64,000 nucleotides of DNA from Mariniphaga sp041686935. Its GTDB lineage: Bacteria; Bacteroidota; Bacteroidia; Bacteroidales; Prolixibacteraceae. Below the pieces are notes generated by a model. That model was not told where the DNA came from, ran no database searches, and was given only the letters and a program-made list of their open reading frames with translations. Below, piece after piece: positions 42,946 to 52,024 of the stretch. The position numbers were made by a program, and so were the translations under genes. Every line of letters starts with the position of its first letter. Position 1 is the first letter of the stretch. Location of the stretch: positions 1 through 64,000 of the forward strand of contig JAWLCW010000013.1 of assembly GCA_041686935.1 (NCBI GenBank), written 5' to 3'.

Positions 42946-43746
42946 ATGAAATATTTTGAATGGATAGTATTAGTATTATTTCTGTTTTCCTCGTGCAGTG
43001 AGTCAGAAAAATTTCCTGAATATGTTACCTTACCTTTAAACTACAAGAACGTTAACATAACGACCGAGTTAAACAGGTTGTATCCGGACTCAGGTTCCGC
43101 ACCGGATAAAAAAACAGGAGATTATTCTGTTTTGGATTCATTAATGGTTTTTAAAGAAATGTACCTTCAGCGCAACGAAGCATTTCATTTGGAGCGGCTT
43201 CAGAAAATGTGGAACCGGGCCAGGCAACAAACAGAAAACGCTTACCTAAACGATGATGTTGCAGTACAGTGGTTCAACATAACGGGATTCATTTTCGAAC
43301 TCACCGGAAATGCCCTGTTCGCAGAAGAACTGGAAAAAATTTCCGTTCTGCATTTGCCAAATCTTCAGCCTGCTTTTCGCGATTCGCTTGTTATACCGTA
43401 TATTTTTACCAAAAACTTAGACCACATTTGGGTGAATTTGTTTTTACCGGCAGAGTTAAATTATACTCACTCGCTGGGTGGCGAAGTGAACATTTCAATG
43501 GAAACTGATTTTCCGGAAAACGGCAGTATCCGTTTGAATATCAGCATGGAAACCAAAAGGCACATCGAAATATTTGTCCGGATTCCTTCGTGGGCCGATG
43601 ATGCTTCGGTAACTGTTAAAAAAGTTAAGTATTTTGCCCAGCCAGGTAGTTATTGCCTGATTGCAAAAAAATGGAAAGAAGGAGATGTGGTCGAAATCGA
43701 AATTCCCGTCAAAAATTTACCTTCATATTTAAAAACTTCCGGTTAG
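42946..43746 (+). CDS. Compact GH127-like lipoprotein lacking the catalytic barrel
   Basis: The 266-residue protein has a lipobox at LFSSC (Cys17). Its last 130 residues match the region of beta-L-arabinofuranosidases (GH127/DUF1680) after the barrel: DHIWVNLFLPAELN, GGEVNISMETDFPENGSI, EIFVRIPSWADDASVTVK, PGSYCLIAKKWKEGDVVEIEIPV. A short piece before it (FELTGNALFAEELEKI) resembles the last barrel helices. The main alpha/alpha barrel with its catalytic Cys/Glu residues is absent, so it is a shrunken relative or deletion product, perhaps a binding protein. ATG 42946 is chosen because the signal begins there. Confidence 0.68.
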   Translation: MKYFEWIVLVLFLFSSCSESEKFPEYVTLPLNYKNVNITTELNRLYPDSGSAPDKKTGDYSVLDSLMVFKEMYLQRNEAFHLERLQKMWNRARQQTENAYLNDDVAVQWFNITGFIFELTGNALFAEELEKISVLHLPNLQPAFRDSLVIPYIFTKNLDHIWVNLFLPAELNYTHSLGGEVNISMETDFPENGSIRLNISMETKRHIEIFVRIPSWADDASVTVKKVKYFAQPGSYCLIAKKWKEGDVVEIEIPVKNLPSYLKTSG

Positions 43747-43953
43747 CATTTGGGAAAAGCATCCAGCCTGGCCAGTCCATTTGTTGGGGTTTTGCGGTAA
43801 CTGCTTTGCAAATCGATTCCATAATTTTTCAGCTTCAGGCAGGTGAAATCAGAATCTTTCTTCCAATGAAAGTGAAGATTCTTTCTGTTTTTGTATTTTT
43901 AAGACCTAAAATTTTATTGTTTTGCAATATGGTTCGTTAAATCAACAGAAAAA

Positions 43954-45090
43954 ATGAATTCAATGAAAAAATTCAGCCTTATTTTACTGATTGCTGTTTT
44001 TGCAGCATGTAATTCCACAACCAAAAAAGAAATTGAAATGCCTTATTCCAAATCAGACTTTGAAGGATTGATTAATGGAAAACCAACCCGGTTATTCACC
44101 ATGGAAAATTCCGGAGGTGTAGTGGTGTCATTAACCAACTACGGTGCTAAAATTGTTTCAATTTATGCTCCCGACAAAAACGGCAACTTTGCCGATGTGT
44201 TACTCGGATTTAATTCAATTGGGGAATATCAGCAATACGGGGCAAGTCACGGGGCAGTGGTTGGGCCTTTTGCCAACCGCATTGCCAATGCTCAGTTTAC
44301 AATCGATGGAGAAACCCACCAATTACCTGTAAACAACGGAGAAGCCTGCCTGCACTCAGGCCCCGACAGTTGGTACCGCCAGGTTTGGGATTACGAAAAA
44401 AACGGAAACGTAACCACATTTATGCTTGAAAGCCCCGACGGGGAATTTGGTTTTCCGGGAAACAAAACGGCTAAAGTTACCTATACGCTCACCGAAAAAA
44501 ATGAACTGAAAATAAATTATGAAGTGACAACGGACAAACCCACCCACATTAATTTAACCAATCACAGTTATTTTAACCTGAGGGGAGAAGGAAACGGTGA
44601 CATAACGGGGCATGTTTTGGTCATAAATGCAGATAAATCTACACCGGTAATTGACGAAAGCATGATCCCAACAGGCGAAATTGTGGATATAAAGGGAACG
44701 GCTCTCGACTTTACAGCTCCACATTCCATTGGAGAAAGGATTGATTCCGATCATCCCCAACTCAGGTTTGGTTCCGGTTACGATTTCAATTACGTAATAA
44801 ACAAAGAACCCGGCGAACTTGCCTTCGCAGCCAGCGCCTATGAACCCGAAAGCGGAAGGTACATGGAAGTTTTCACCACAGAGCCGGGGATTCAGTTATA
44901 CACGGGTAACCATTTAAGAGGAAATGAAATTGGAAACAGCGGAAAACCTTATTCGGCACGCACCGGGTTCTGCCTCGAAACCCAGCATTTCCCCGACAGT
45001 CCGAACCAACCCGATTTTCCATCCACTTTACTGGAACCGGGCGAGATTTACAAGTCAACTACTGTTTTTAAGTTTTCGGTGAAAGAATAA
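43954..45090 (+). CDS. Aldose 1-epimerase (galactose mutarotase), lipoprotein form
   Basis: The 378-residue protein has a lipobox (VFAAC, Cys19; ATG 43963 would shorten it by three residues) and the complete GalM core: NYGAKIVSIYAPD, GPFANRIANAQF, LHSGPDSWYRQVWDYE, INLTNHSYFNLRGEG and CLETQHFPDSPNQPDFPST. The two His and the late Glu form the usual active site. It interconverts alpha and beta anomers of sugars; the signal places it in the envelope, which suits glycan processing outside the cytoplasm. Confidence 0.93.
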   Translation: MNSMKKFSLILLIAVFAACNSTTKKEIEMPYSKSDFEGLINGKPTRLFTMENSGGVVVSLTNYGAKIVSIYAPDKNGNFADVLLGFNSIGEYQQYGASHGAVVGPFANRIANAQFTIDGETHQLPVNNGEACLHSGPDSWYRQVWDYEKNGNVTTFMLESPDGEFGFPGNKTAKVTYTLTEKNELKINYEVTTDKPTHINLTNHSYFNLRGEGNGDITGHVLVINADKSTPVIDESMIPTGEIVDIKGTALDFTAPHSIGERIDSDHPQLRFGSGYDFNYVINKEPGELAFAASAYEPESGRYMEVFTTEPGIQLYTGNHLRGNEIGNSGKPYSARTGFCLETQHFPDSPNQPDFPSTLLEPGEIYKSTTVFKFSVKE

Positions 45091-45168
45091 GGATTCAGTG
45101 ACGGGGTTGGATTTTTTTATATTTTAGCCCTGATTTAAACCTGGTTAAAAAACCAAAGGGTTGTATTT

Positions 45169-45972
45169 ATGCAAAAAAAAGTTGTTGTAATAACCGGCGC
45201 ATCTTCAGGTATTGGAAAAGCACTGGCCGAAAAATATGCAGATGAAGGCTGGAACGTGGTTATCGCGGCCCGTCGTACAGACCGGTTGACTGAAATTCAG
45301 AAAAAACTGAAAGGCATTGAAATTTTGCCTATAAAAACCGATGTCACCCTCGAATCCGATTGTAAAAACCTCATAGAAAAAACAGTTGAAAAATTTGGCC
45401 GGATTGATGTTTTGATTAACAATGCAGGTATTTCCATGCGGGCGCTTTTTAACCAGACCGATATGGATGTGATGCGTAAAGTAATGGATGTGAACTACTG
45501 GGGCACAGTATATTGCACCAAATATGCCCTGCCCTGGCTGTTAAAATCAAAAGGTTCGCTGGCGGGCGTTATTTCAGTGGGCGGTTACATTGGGCTTCCC
45601 GGGCGAAGCGGTTATTCTGCATCCAAGTTTGCCGTGCGTGGATTTTTGCAGACCATAAGGGTGGAAAACCTGAAAACCGGCTTGCATGTTCTTGTTGCAG
45701 CTCCCGGTTTTACCTCTTCCGAAATCAGGAAATCGGCACTCAATGCAAATGGACAACAACAGGGTGAAACGCCCCGGAACGAAAACAATATGATGTCGGC
45801 AGAAGAATGTGCCGCCCATATTTATAAAGCCGTTCAAAAACGGAAAAAAGAATTGGTGCTAACTTTCGCAGAAGGAAAACTGACCGTTTTCCTTTCCAAA
45901 TTTTTCCCCCGTTTTATCGATAAAATGTCGTATAAAATTTTTGCAAAAGAACCCGACTCTCCGTTCAAATAA
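45169..45972 (+). CDS. SDR family oxidoreductase
   Basis: The 267-residue protein is a classical short-chain dehydrogenase: TGASSGIGKA cofactor loop, NNAGIS after strand 4, and the active-site Tyr-Lys in YSASKFAVRGF. An R-R (AARRTDRL) after strand 2 suggests NADPH use. It resembles the DltE/YqjQ-like group. The C-terminal tail is basic and has no membrane segment. Substrate unknown. A TGGTT/AACCA hairpin before the gene is not T-rich. Confidence 0.9.
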   Translation: MQKKVVVITGASSGIGKALAEKYADEGWNVVIAARRTDRLTEIQKKLKGIEILPIKTDVTLESDCKNLIEKTVEKFGRIDVLINNAGISMRALFNQTDMDVMRKVMDVNYWGTVYCTKYALPWLLKSKGSLAGVISVGGYIGLPGRSGYSASKFAVRGFLQTIRVENLKTGLHVLVAAPGFTSSEIRKSALNANGQQQGETPRNENNMMSAEECAAHIYKAVQKRKKELVLTFAEGKLTVFLSKFFPRFIDKMSYKIFAKEPDSPFK

Positions 45973-46017
45973 ATTATTTTTACTTTTTGCTTTTATCAAA
46001 TTTAACAAAATAGATTT

Positions 46018-46554
46018 ATGGAAGAATTACCAGTTGGAACACGCGTAGAACATCCCCGATATGGAGAGGGAATCATTAGTAAGGATAAACTTACCGCCTG
46101 GGAAATATTTTTTGAAAAAGGCGGTAAAATAGAAATGACCAAACGAAATATTGATTTAAGTGTTGTGGAAAAGACCGAAGATTTGGCGCCGAAAAAAGGT
46201 TTGACCATTTCGGAAGTTGAAAATGTGGTTAAATATGTACTCGACCAGTATGGAGCGCTAAACGCTGTTGTTCCGCTGGGTGAAAAATGGAAAGGCGGAA
46301 CTTTGCTGCTTCAGCCGGCAAATCCTGAACTGAAACCCAAGGAAATTCCCATCGAAGCATTTTTTCATAAAATAGTGATGCTGCGCGACCGTCTTCGTGT
46401 GCTGGAACAAAATATCAACAGCCATAATGTGCTTTCCGATGAAGAAAAGGTGAACCTTCAGCAATATATTACGCGCATTTACGGTTCGTTAACTACATTT
46501 AATGTGCTGTTTGCCGAAAAGGAAGATTTCTTTGTTGGCGCTAAATCGAAATAA
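46018..46554 (+). CDS. Conserved protein with N-terminal SH3/Tudor-like fold
   Basis: The 178-residue cytoplasmic protein starts with GTRVEHPRYGEGIIS, the short beta-barrel pattern seen at the C-terminus of UvrD-type helicases and similar Tudor-like domains, followed by a helical part ending KEDFFVGAKSK. No catalytic motif is present. One base separates its stop from the next start (46556), so it heads the operon with the hydrolase, Nudix and aminopeptidase genes. Role unknown; nucleic-acid or protein contact is possible. Confidence 0.75.
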   Translation: MEELPVGTRVEHPRYGEGIISKDKLTAWEIFFEKGGKIEMTKRNIDLSVVEKTEDLAPKKGLTISEVENVVKYVLDQYGALNAVVPLGEKWKGGTLLLQPANPELKPKEIPIEAFFHKIVMLRDRLRVLEQNINSHNVLSDEEKVNLQQYITRIYGSLTTFNVLFAEKEDFFVGAKSK

Positions 46555-46555
46555 A

Positions 46556-47458
46556 ATGAGACAGATAGTTTTTTTTGTAACCCTTTTTTTAATCACTTTT
46601 AGTTTGAATGCACAGGATAAAACCTTAAAAGTTTGGCCAAACGGAGCGCCAAACCACAATGGTATGGACGAACCTGAGGAAAAATTCGAAGGTGTTCGCG
46701 TACGTAATGTGTCGGAAGCTGAAATGTATGTTTACCTTCCTGAAAAGGAAAAAAACACCGGCGCCGCTGTGGTAATTTGCCCTGGTGGAGGCTACTGGAT
46801 TGAAGCCATGGATCACGAAGGTTACCAAATGGCCGAATGGTTGCAGGAAAGAGGAGTGGCCGGAATTGTACTGAAATACCGTTTGCCTTACGGTCACCAC
46901 GAAATTCCTTCGGGCGATGCGCGGCAGGCCATGCGTATTGTGCGTAAAAATGCTCAGGAGTGGGGAATTCATCCTGAAAAAATAGGAATTGCCGGTTCAT
47001 CGGCGGGCGGACACCTTGCTTCAACCGCAGGCACCAGGTTCGATTACGGAAATCCGGAAAGCAATAATCCGTTTGAAAAAATAAGCAGCCGGCCAGATTT
47101 TATGCTGCTCCTTTATCCGGTAATCACCTTCCGCGAAGAATTTGGGCACATGGGTTCGCGCAAAAACCTTATTGGCGAAGGCAACGACTGGAAGCTGGTT
47201 GAAAAATATTCCAGTGAGTTGCATGTATCACCCGAAACCCCCCCAACTTTTCTGGTACTTGCCGACGATGACAAAAGCGTGGTTCCACGAAATTCAGTTG
47301 AATTTTATCTGAAATTAAAAGAAAACAATGTGCCGGCTGAAATGCATATTTTTGCCGAAGGAGGCCACGGATTTGGCATGAACAAAAAAAACCTGCCAGT
47401 TGACCAGTGGCCCGAACTTTTTTACAACTGGCTTAAAGCTGTTAAAATAATTAACTGA
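46556..47458 (+). CDS. Secreted alpha/beta hydrolase (acetyl-esterase-like)
   Basis: The 300-residue protein starts at MRQIVFFVTLFLITFSLNA, a signal peptide; the frame open to 46502 runs into the previous gene. Motifs are CPGGGYWIEAMDHEG (oxyanion), GSSAGGH (nucleophile Ser), ADDDKSV (Asp) and EGGHGFG (His). This group contains xylan acetyl and glucuronoyl-type esterases often called endo-xylanase-like in annotation. It is in the same operon as a Nudix enzyme and shares TGATG with it. Confidence 0.87.
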   Translation: MRQIVFFVTLFLITFSLNAQDKTLKVWPNGAPNHNGMDEPEEKFEGVRVRNVSEAEMYVYLPEKEKNTGAAVVICPGGGYWIEAMDHEGYQMAEWLQERGVAGIVLKYRLPYGHHEIPSGDARQAMRIVRKNAQEWGIHPEKIGIAGSSAGGHLASTAGTRFDYGNPESNNPFEKISSRPDFMLLLYPVITFREEFGHMGSRKNLIGEGNDWKLVEKYSSELHVSPETPPTFLVLADDDKSVVPRNSVEFYLKLKENNVPAEMHIFAEGGHGFGMNKKNLPVDQWPELFYNWLKAVKIIN

Positions 47459-47982
47459 TGCAACCAACCCATCCGCTGATAGTTCTGAAATTTTGCCCGA
47501 AATGTGGTTCATCGGCATTAACTTCCAATCCTGATTTATCATTTAAATGCAGCGGTTGCGGATTTCATTTTTATGTAAATTCGGCTGCTGCAGTAGCTGC
47601 TCTTGTGGTGAACGGTGAGGGAAAACTGCTTTTAACCACACGTGCTGTAGAACCAGACTACGGAAAGCTGGACTTGCCCGGCGGATTTATTGATCCGGGT
47701 GAATCGGCTGAGGAAGCGGTAAAACGCGAACTTTGGGAAGAACTGGGAATGAAGGTAAAATCAATGGAATACATTATTTCAGCTCCCAACGAATATATTT
47801 TTTCCGGAATCAGTGTTTTTACGCTCGACATGGCTTTTCGCGTAATTCCTGAATCCGTTTCGAAATTAAAAGCACAGGATGATATTCTTAATTTCCGGTT
47901 TTATGCTGAAAATGAAATTGATTTCAATCAAATTCCGGCCCCGTCAATAAACTATTTTGTACAACAATTTTTCAGAAAATGA
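47458..47982 (+). CDS. Nudix hydrolase with zinc ribbon
   Basis: The 174-residue protein has an N-terminal zinc ribbon (Cys13, Cys16, Cys31, Cys34) and the full Nudix box G76x5E82...R90-E91-x2-E94-E95-x-G97. NADH-pyrophosphatase-like and ADP-ribose-type Nudix proteins share this order. It cleaves a nucleoside diphosphate linked to another group. Its start overlaps the previous stop (TGATG) and its stop overlaps the next start (ATGA), so translation is coupled. Confidence 0.9.
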   Translation: MQPTHPLIVLKFCPKCGSSALTSNPDLSFKCSGCGFHFYVNSAAAVAALVVNGEGKLLLTTRAVEPDYGKLDLPGGFIDPGESAEEAVKRELWEELGMKVKSMEYIISAPNEYIFSGISVFTLDMAFRVIPESVSKLKAQDDILNFRFYAENEIDFNQIPAPSINYFVQQFFRK

Positions 47983-49757
47983 ACGATATCCGTCAACGAA
48001 TAAAAGCCCTTCGAATGGAGTTGCTAAATCGCAATCTCGATGCCTGGTACATTTCGGGCACTGATCCGCACAACAGCGAGTATTTACCAGACCGCTGGCA
48101 AACCCGGGCCTTTATTTCAGGATTTACCGGCTCTTATGGTATAGTGGTGGTAACACAGGAAGAAGCAGGTCTTTGGACCGACACACGTTATTTCCTGCAG
48201 GCCGAAGAACAACTTAAAGGAACTGGAATAAAAATGTACAAGTTACGGGTTCCCGATACGATTCTGCCCGAAGTTTGGCTTTCGAAAAAGCTGGATCCCG
48301 GAAGCAAAGTAGGGTTCGATCCGCAAACGGTTTCAGTTTCCGGGTTCAGAAATCTTAATAATTCCCTGAATCAAGCCGGGATCAATATGGTGGAAACGCC
48401 CGATCTTTTTGAAAAAATATGGGAAAACCGACCCGAAATACCTGAAGATAAAATATTTGAATTAAAACTAATTCATGCAGGACTTTCGAGGAAAGAAAAA
48501 AAGGATTTGGTGATTGCCGAACTGAAAAAATACGATGCAGATTTTCAGGTAGTTTCGGCTCTTGACGAACTGGCCTGGTTGTTTAATTTACGTGGTTCCG
48601 ACATTTCTTACAACCCGGTTTTTACAGGATACGGAATTGTGGGAAAAAACGAATGGATTCTTTTTACTGATCCGGCCAAACTTCCCGCCACATTAAAAAA
48701 TGATTTGGAAAAGGAAAAAATCAGCCTGATGGGTTATAATGATTTTCCGGTCTGGTTAAAAACCGTTAAGGGAAAAAAGGTACTTGTGGATTCGGGTTCG
48801 GTAAATTATGCCGTTTACAATACACTTCAAACCGATAATAAAATAGAAGAGGGTACATCTGTCGTTTCTTTGTTAAAATCCCGCAAAAATAAAACTGAAC
48901 TGGCAGGTTTCCGCGAAGCCATGAAAAAGGACGGGGTAGCCTTGCTGGAGTTCCTGTTCTGGCTCAGAAAAAATACAGGAAAAGAAACAATTACGGAATA
49001 CACTGCCGGACGAAAACTTGCTGAATTCCGTTCGCTTCAAAAAGATTTTCAGGGCGAAAGTTTTGCGCCCATTGTGGGTTACAAAGAACACGGAGCTATT
49101 GTGCACCTGAATGTAACCGAAAAAGATGCGTTTTTACTGAAACCAGAAGGTATTTTACTTTTTGATTCGGGCGGACAATATTTGCAGGGAACAACCGATA
49201 TTACGCGTACGGTAGCGCTGGGTGAAGTTTCCCAACAGCAAAAAACCGACTTTACCCTGGTGCTGAAAGGGATGATTTCCCTCACGATGGCGAGGTTTCC
49301 GGCCGGAACCAAAGGCTGTCATCTCGATATTCTGGCCCGCAAAGTTTTGTGGGAACACGGGCTCAATTACGGCCACGGGACCGGTCACGGTGTGGGACAT
49401 TTTCTGAATGTACACGAAGGTCCCATGTCCATCCGCCAGGAGTTTAATGAAGTTCCCATTCAGCCGGGAATGGTAATGTCCAACGAACCGGCCTTATACC
49501 GCGAAGGCGAATACGGCATCCGAACCGAAAATATGATGGTTTGTGTGGAAAAAGAAACCACAGCTTATGGTCATTTTCTTGGTTTCGAAACACTTACACT
49601 TTGCCCCATCGATATCCGGTTAATCGATTTTAATTTGCTTACGGAAGAGGAACGCAACTGGCTTAATTCGTACCACAAGGAAGTAAGGATGCAACTTAAG
49701 CCGCTGGTAAAAAAAGAGTTGCATGAATTTTTGGAGGAACTTACCGAAGAAATTTAA
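47979..49757 (+). CDS. Xaa-Pro aminopeptidase (M24B, aminopeptidase P)
   Basis: The 592-residue protein has two creatinase-type N-terminal domains and a C-terminal pita-bread metallopeptidase domain. Metal ligands are visible in LFDSGGQYLQGTTDITR (two Asp), HGTGHGVGH (His), MSNEPALYREGEYG (Glu) and RTENMM (Glu). It removes an N-terminal residue next to proline from peptides in the cytoplasm. Its length matches the long eukaryote-like XPNPEP1 form common in Bacteroidota. Last gene of the 46018 operon. Confidence 0.94.
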   Translation: MNDIRQRIKALRMELLNRNLDAWYISGTDPHNSEYLPDRWQTRAFISGFTGSYGIVVVTQEEAGLWTDTRYFLQAEEQLKGTGIKMYKLRVPDTILPEVWLSKKLDPGSKVGFDPQTVSVSGFRNLNNSLNQAGINMVETPDLFEKIWENRPEIPEDKIFELKLIHAGLSRKEKKDLVIAELKKYDADFQVVSALDELAWLFNLRGSDISYNPVFTGYGIVGKNEWILFTDPAKLPATLKNDLEKEKISLMGYNDFPVWLKTVKGKKVLVDSGSVNYAVYNTLQTDNKIEEGTSVVSLLKSRKNKTELAGFREAMKKDGVALLEFLFWLRKNTGKETITEYTAGRKLAEFRSLQKDFQGESFAPIVGYKEHGAIVHLNVTEKDAFLLKPEGILLFDSGGQYLQGTTDITRTVALGEVSQQQKTDFTLVLKGMISLTMARFPAGTKGCHLDILARKVLWEHGLNYGHGTGHGVGHFLNVHEGPMSIRQEFNEVPIQPGMVMSNEPALYREGEYGIRTENMMVCVEKETTAYGHFLGFETLTLCPIDIRLIDFNLLTEEERNWLNSYHKEVRMQLKPLVKKELHEFLEELTEEI

Positions 49758-49768
49758 CAGAATTAAGC

Positions 49769-49790
49769 AGGTGGCTTTAAGTCGCCATCT
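49769..49790. terminator. Hairpin between convergent genes
   Basis: AGGTGGC (49769-49775) pairs with GCCATCT (49784-49790) with one G-T pair and an eight-base loop, 11 bases after the aminopeptidase stop. There is no long T-run, so it is a weak bidirectional terminator candidate. The arm is similar to the hairpin after the SDR gene at 40263. Confidence 0.35.
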
Positions 49791-49832
49791 TAAAAATGAA
49801 ACTTGAGCAGGTAACTAAAATTTACCTGTCCT

Positions 49833-50612
49833 TTATAACTCAATCTTTTTACCAATATAAAACACATAACCGTAATACGCTTTATATCTGGAATACAACT
49901 CCGCTTCCCGACGTTCGTTTGCCACCAGGTCTTCTGCTGTTCTGTTCCCTGAATGTTTTTCCAGAAAAGACTTTTGCGCCTCAACCTGCGGGACATAGAA
50001 GTGTTCTGTCCAGCAGTTTTCGGGAAGAATGAAGGTGGCAACGGGAACGTATCCGGCTTTTTGCAACTGTGCCATTTTTTTTGGAATGGTGTCAATTTCC
50101 GGATAAGCCTCCTTCCAGAACCGTTGGATTTCATCAGGCCGGTTTTCGGTAAACCACGAAGCATCGGTAACGGCAATGTAACCGCCGGTTTTCAGAAAAT
50201 TCCGCCATTCGTTCAGGCCCCGTTCAAAACCGATGTTGTAAATCGCCCCTTCCGACCAGATTACATCCAGTTCGTTTTCCTGAAAGGGAAGGTTTTCCAT
50301 AGACCCGACAATACCTTTCACCCTTTGCCGAAGGTTCAGCTTTTCTGCATTCCGGTTGAACAAATCGATAAAACCTGGAAAGAGGTCAATTCCTGTAATT
50401 CGGCCCTGTACATTTTGAGCCAGAACCATGGTCTGCCCGCCGGTTCCGCAGCCTATATCGGCAATGTGCGATTCTTCTGTAATGTTATCTATAAAGCTCA
50501 ATGCTTTTATGGTCACTTCCGGACTGCCCGGCCCCTGCCTTTCAACTGAAGAAAAATATTCGCAGATTAAATCGAAATCGAATTCGTGGATGGATTTATT
50601 TTCGTTACTCAT
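49833..50612 (-). CDS. Class I SAM-dependent methyltransferase
   Basis: The 259-residue protein has the SAM-binding motif I at 51-60 (ADIGCGTGGQ), followed by GITGIDLFPGF, LDVIWSEGAIYNIGFERGLNEW and GGYIAVTDASWF. This is the UbiE/small-molecule methyltransferase type. The substrate is not deducible. It is convergent with the aminopeptidase gene and divergent from the aldo/keto reductase. Confidence 0.9.
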   Translation of the reverse strand: MSNENKSIHEFDFDLICEYFSSVERQGPGSPEVTIKALSFIDNITEESHIADIGCGTGGQTMVLAQNVQGRITGIDLFPGFIDLFNRNAEKLNLRQRVKGIVGSMENLPFQENELDVIWSEGAIYNIGFERGLNEWRNFLKTGGYIAVTDASWFTENRPDEIQRFWKEAYPEIDTIPKKMAQLQKAGYVPVATFILPENCWTEHFYVPQVEAQKSFLEKHSGNRTAEDLVANERREAELYSRYKAYYGYVFYIGKKIEL

Positions 50613-50705
50613 GGTGATATATGTTTGTATATCAAATTGCTTTTGCGGTATAAAAGTAGTGGTTTTTGGTTTGAATTCAGTTACCCTTCACATTTCAAAA
50701 AGAAT

Positions 50706-50713
50706 TATATTTG
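50706..50713 (+). promoter_or_regulatory. -7 promoter box for the aldo/keto reductase
   Basis: TATATTTG is a perfect TAnnTTTG, 27 bases before ATG 50741. Confidence 0.5.
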
Positions 50714-50740
50714 TGAGAATCAAATAAAAACGGAGACAAA

Positions 50741-51688
50741 ATGGAAAATAAGGAGTACAACAAAGGATTAAACCGGCGCGAATTTTTGCAAACCGGTGCA
50801 AAGCTGACTGCTGCTGGAATGATTGCAGGCATGGGAACGACAAGGTTGTTTGCCGCTGTAAGTAGTGGGCCAATGGGAAATCCGGTTGAGCGGATTACCC
50901 TGAACAACGGAGTTCAAATGCCGGTTCTCGGTTTCGGAACGTTATACCTGAACGACGCGGTGGGTACAAAATGTGTTGCCGACGCCATTTCGCTGGGTTA
51001 CCGGCTAATCGACACAGCAACAATTTACAATAACGAAGAAGCAGTGGGTGCCGGGATAAAACGCAGCGGAATTGACCGCAAAGAGCTTTTTGTTACTTCT
51101 AAAGTGTGGGTGGATGACTCGGGCTATGAAAAAGCGAAAAAAGCTTTTCAAACTTCGCTGAATAAACTGGGGCTGGATTACCTGGATTTGTACCTGATTC
51201 ACCGTCCGCGGGGCGATGTAAATGGTTCTTGGAAGGCCATGGAAGAACTTTACAAAGAGGGTAAAATCAAAGCTATTGGTGTCAGCAATTTCACTCATGC
51301 GCAAATAAATGATCTGATGGCCGGCAGCAGTGTGAAACCGGCGGTTAACCAGATTGAAGCGCATGCTTTTTTCCAGCAACCCGAAGACCTTAAGTTCTTA
51401 AAAGAGAACGACATAAAAATGGAAGCCTGGTCTCCGTTTGCACAAGGTCGGAATGAACTTTTTACCAACGAAACGCTTGCAGAAATCGGTAAAAAGTACA
51501 ACAAAACCAATGCACAGGTGAGCCTTCGGTGGCATTACCAACGAGGCATTGTGACTATCCCGCGCACTTCGCAAAAAGCGCACATGCAGGAAAATCTGGA
51601 TATTTTTGACTTTGAACTCAGCGAGTCCGACATGAAAACCATTTCGAAACTGGATTTGAACGTCACCCAGTTTCCGGAGTGGGATTAA
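50741..51688 (+). CDS. Aldo/keto reductase with Tat-type signal
   Basis: The 315-residue protein starts with NRREFLQTGAKLTAAGMIAG, a twin-arginine signal (Arg12, Arg13), then a complete AKR barrel: Asp91 and Tyr96 (IDTATIYNNEEAVG), Lys121 (VTSKVW) and His154 (LIHRPRG), with IPRTSQKAHMQENLDIF near the NADPH site. Carbonyl compounds are reduced to alcohols. The Tat signal suggests export after folding with the cofactor, unusual for this normally cytoplasmic family. The substrate is unknown. Confidence 0.9.
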   Translation: MENKEYNKGLNRREFLQTGAKLTAAGMIAGMGTTRLFAAVSSGPMGNPVERITLNNGVQMPVLGFGTLYLNDAVGTKCVADAISLGYRLIDTATIYNNEEAVGAGIKRSGIDRKELFVTSKVWVDDSGYEKAKKAFQTSLNKLGLDYLDLYLIHRPRGDVNGSWKAMEELYKEGKIKAIGVSNFTHAQINDLMAGSSVKPAVNQIEAHAFFQQPEDLKFLKENDIKMEAWSPFAQGRNELFTNETLAEIGKKYNKTNAQVSLRWHYQRGIVTIPRTSQKAHMQENLDIFDFELSESDMKTISKLDLNVTQFPEWD

Positions 51689-51780
51689 CATGGGTTTTTT
51701 CTTAGTTCCCGGAATTAGATTTAATCGTTTAAAACGACATAAACTAAGGTTGAATTGGTACTCAACATGAAGAAATTGAA

Positions 51781-51915
51781 ATGAAAAAAATTATACTCTT
51801 GTTAATCAATTTGACTCTTTTAAACTTTTGCTTTGGACAAAGCATTGACCTGAAAGGAGAAATTAAAGATTTAAAAACGGGGGAACCTTTGCCATACGCC
51901 ACCATTGAGATTTGA
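51781..51915 (+). pseudogene. Truncated start of a carboxypeptidase-regulatory-like surface protein
   Basis: The 44-codon frame encodes a signal peptide (MKKIILLLINLTLLNFCFG-Q) followed by SIDLKGEIKDLKTGEPLPYATIEI and then a stop (TGA 51913). This is the usual first strand pair of carboxypeptidase-regulatory-like domains that begin TonB-dependent receptors and many Bacteroidota surface proteins. Everything after it is missing; the following 100 bases are non-coding, and the P-ATPase gene begins at 52025. The bulk of the gene was probably deleted. The 336-bp stretch 51689-52024 holds nothing else I can support. Confidence 0.65.
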
Positions 51916-52024
51916 TAAATGCTGAAATTATATATGAGAAAGATTAAAAAATAGAACCGGCAGCTAGCATTTAGCGTTCATGTTAAGAAAGAAACTTGAC
52001 ATTGGAATAGAAAAAAGAAATATA

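Noticed and set aside
43653..43940. 95-residue frame overlapping the end of the GH127-like gene
   Set aside because: Overlaps the well-supported last strands in another frame and has no domain or signal.
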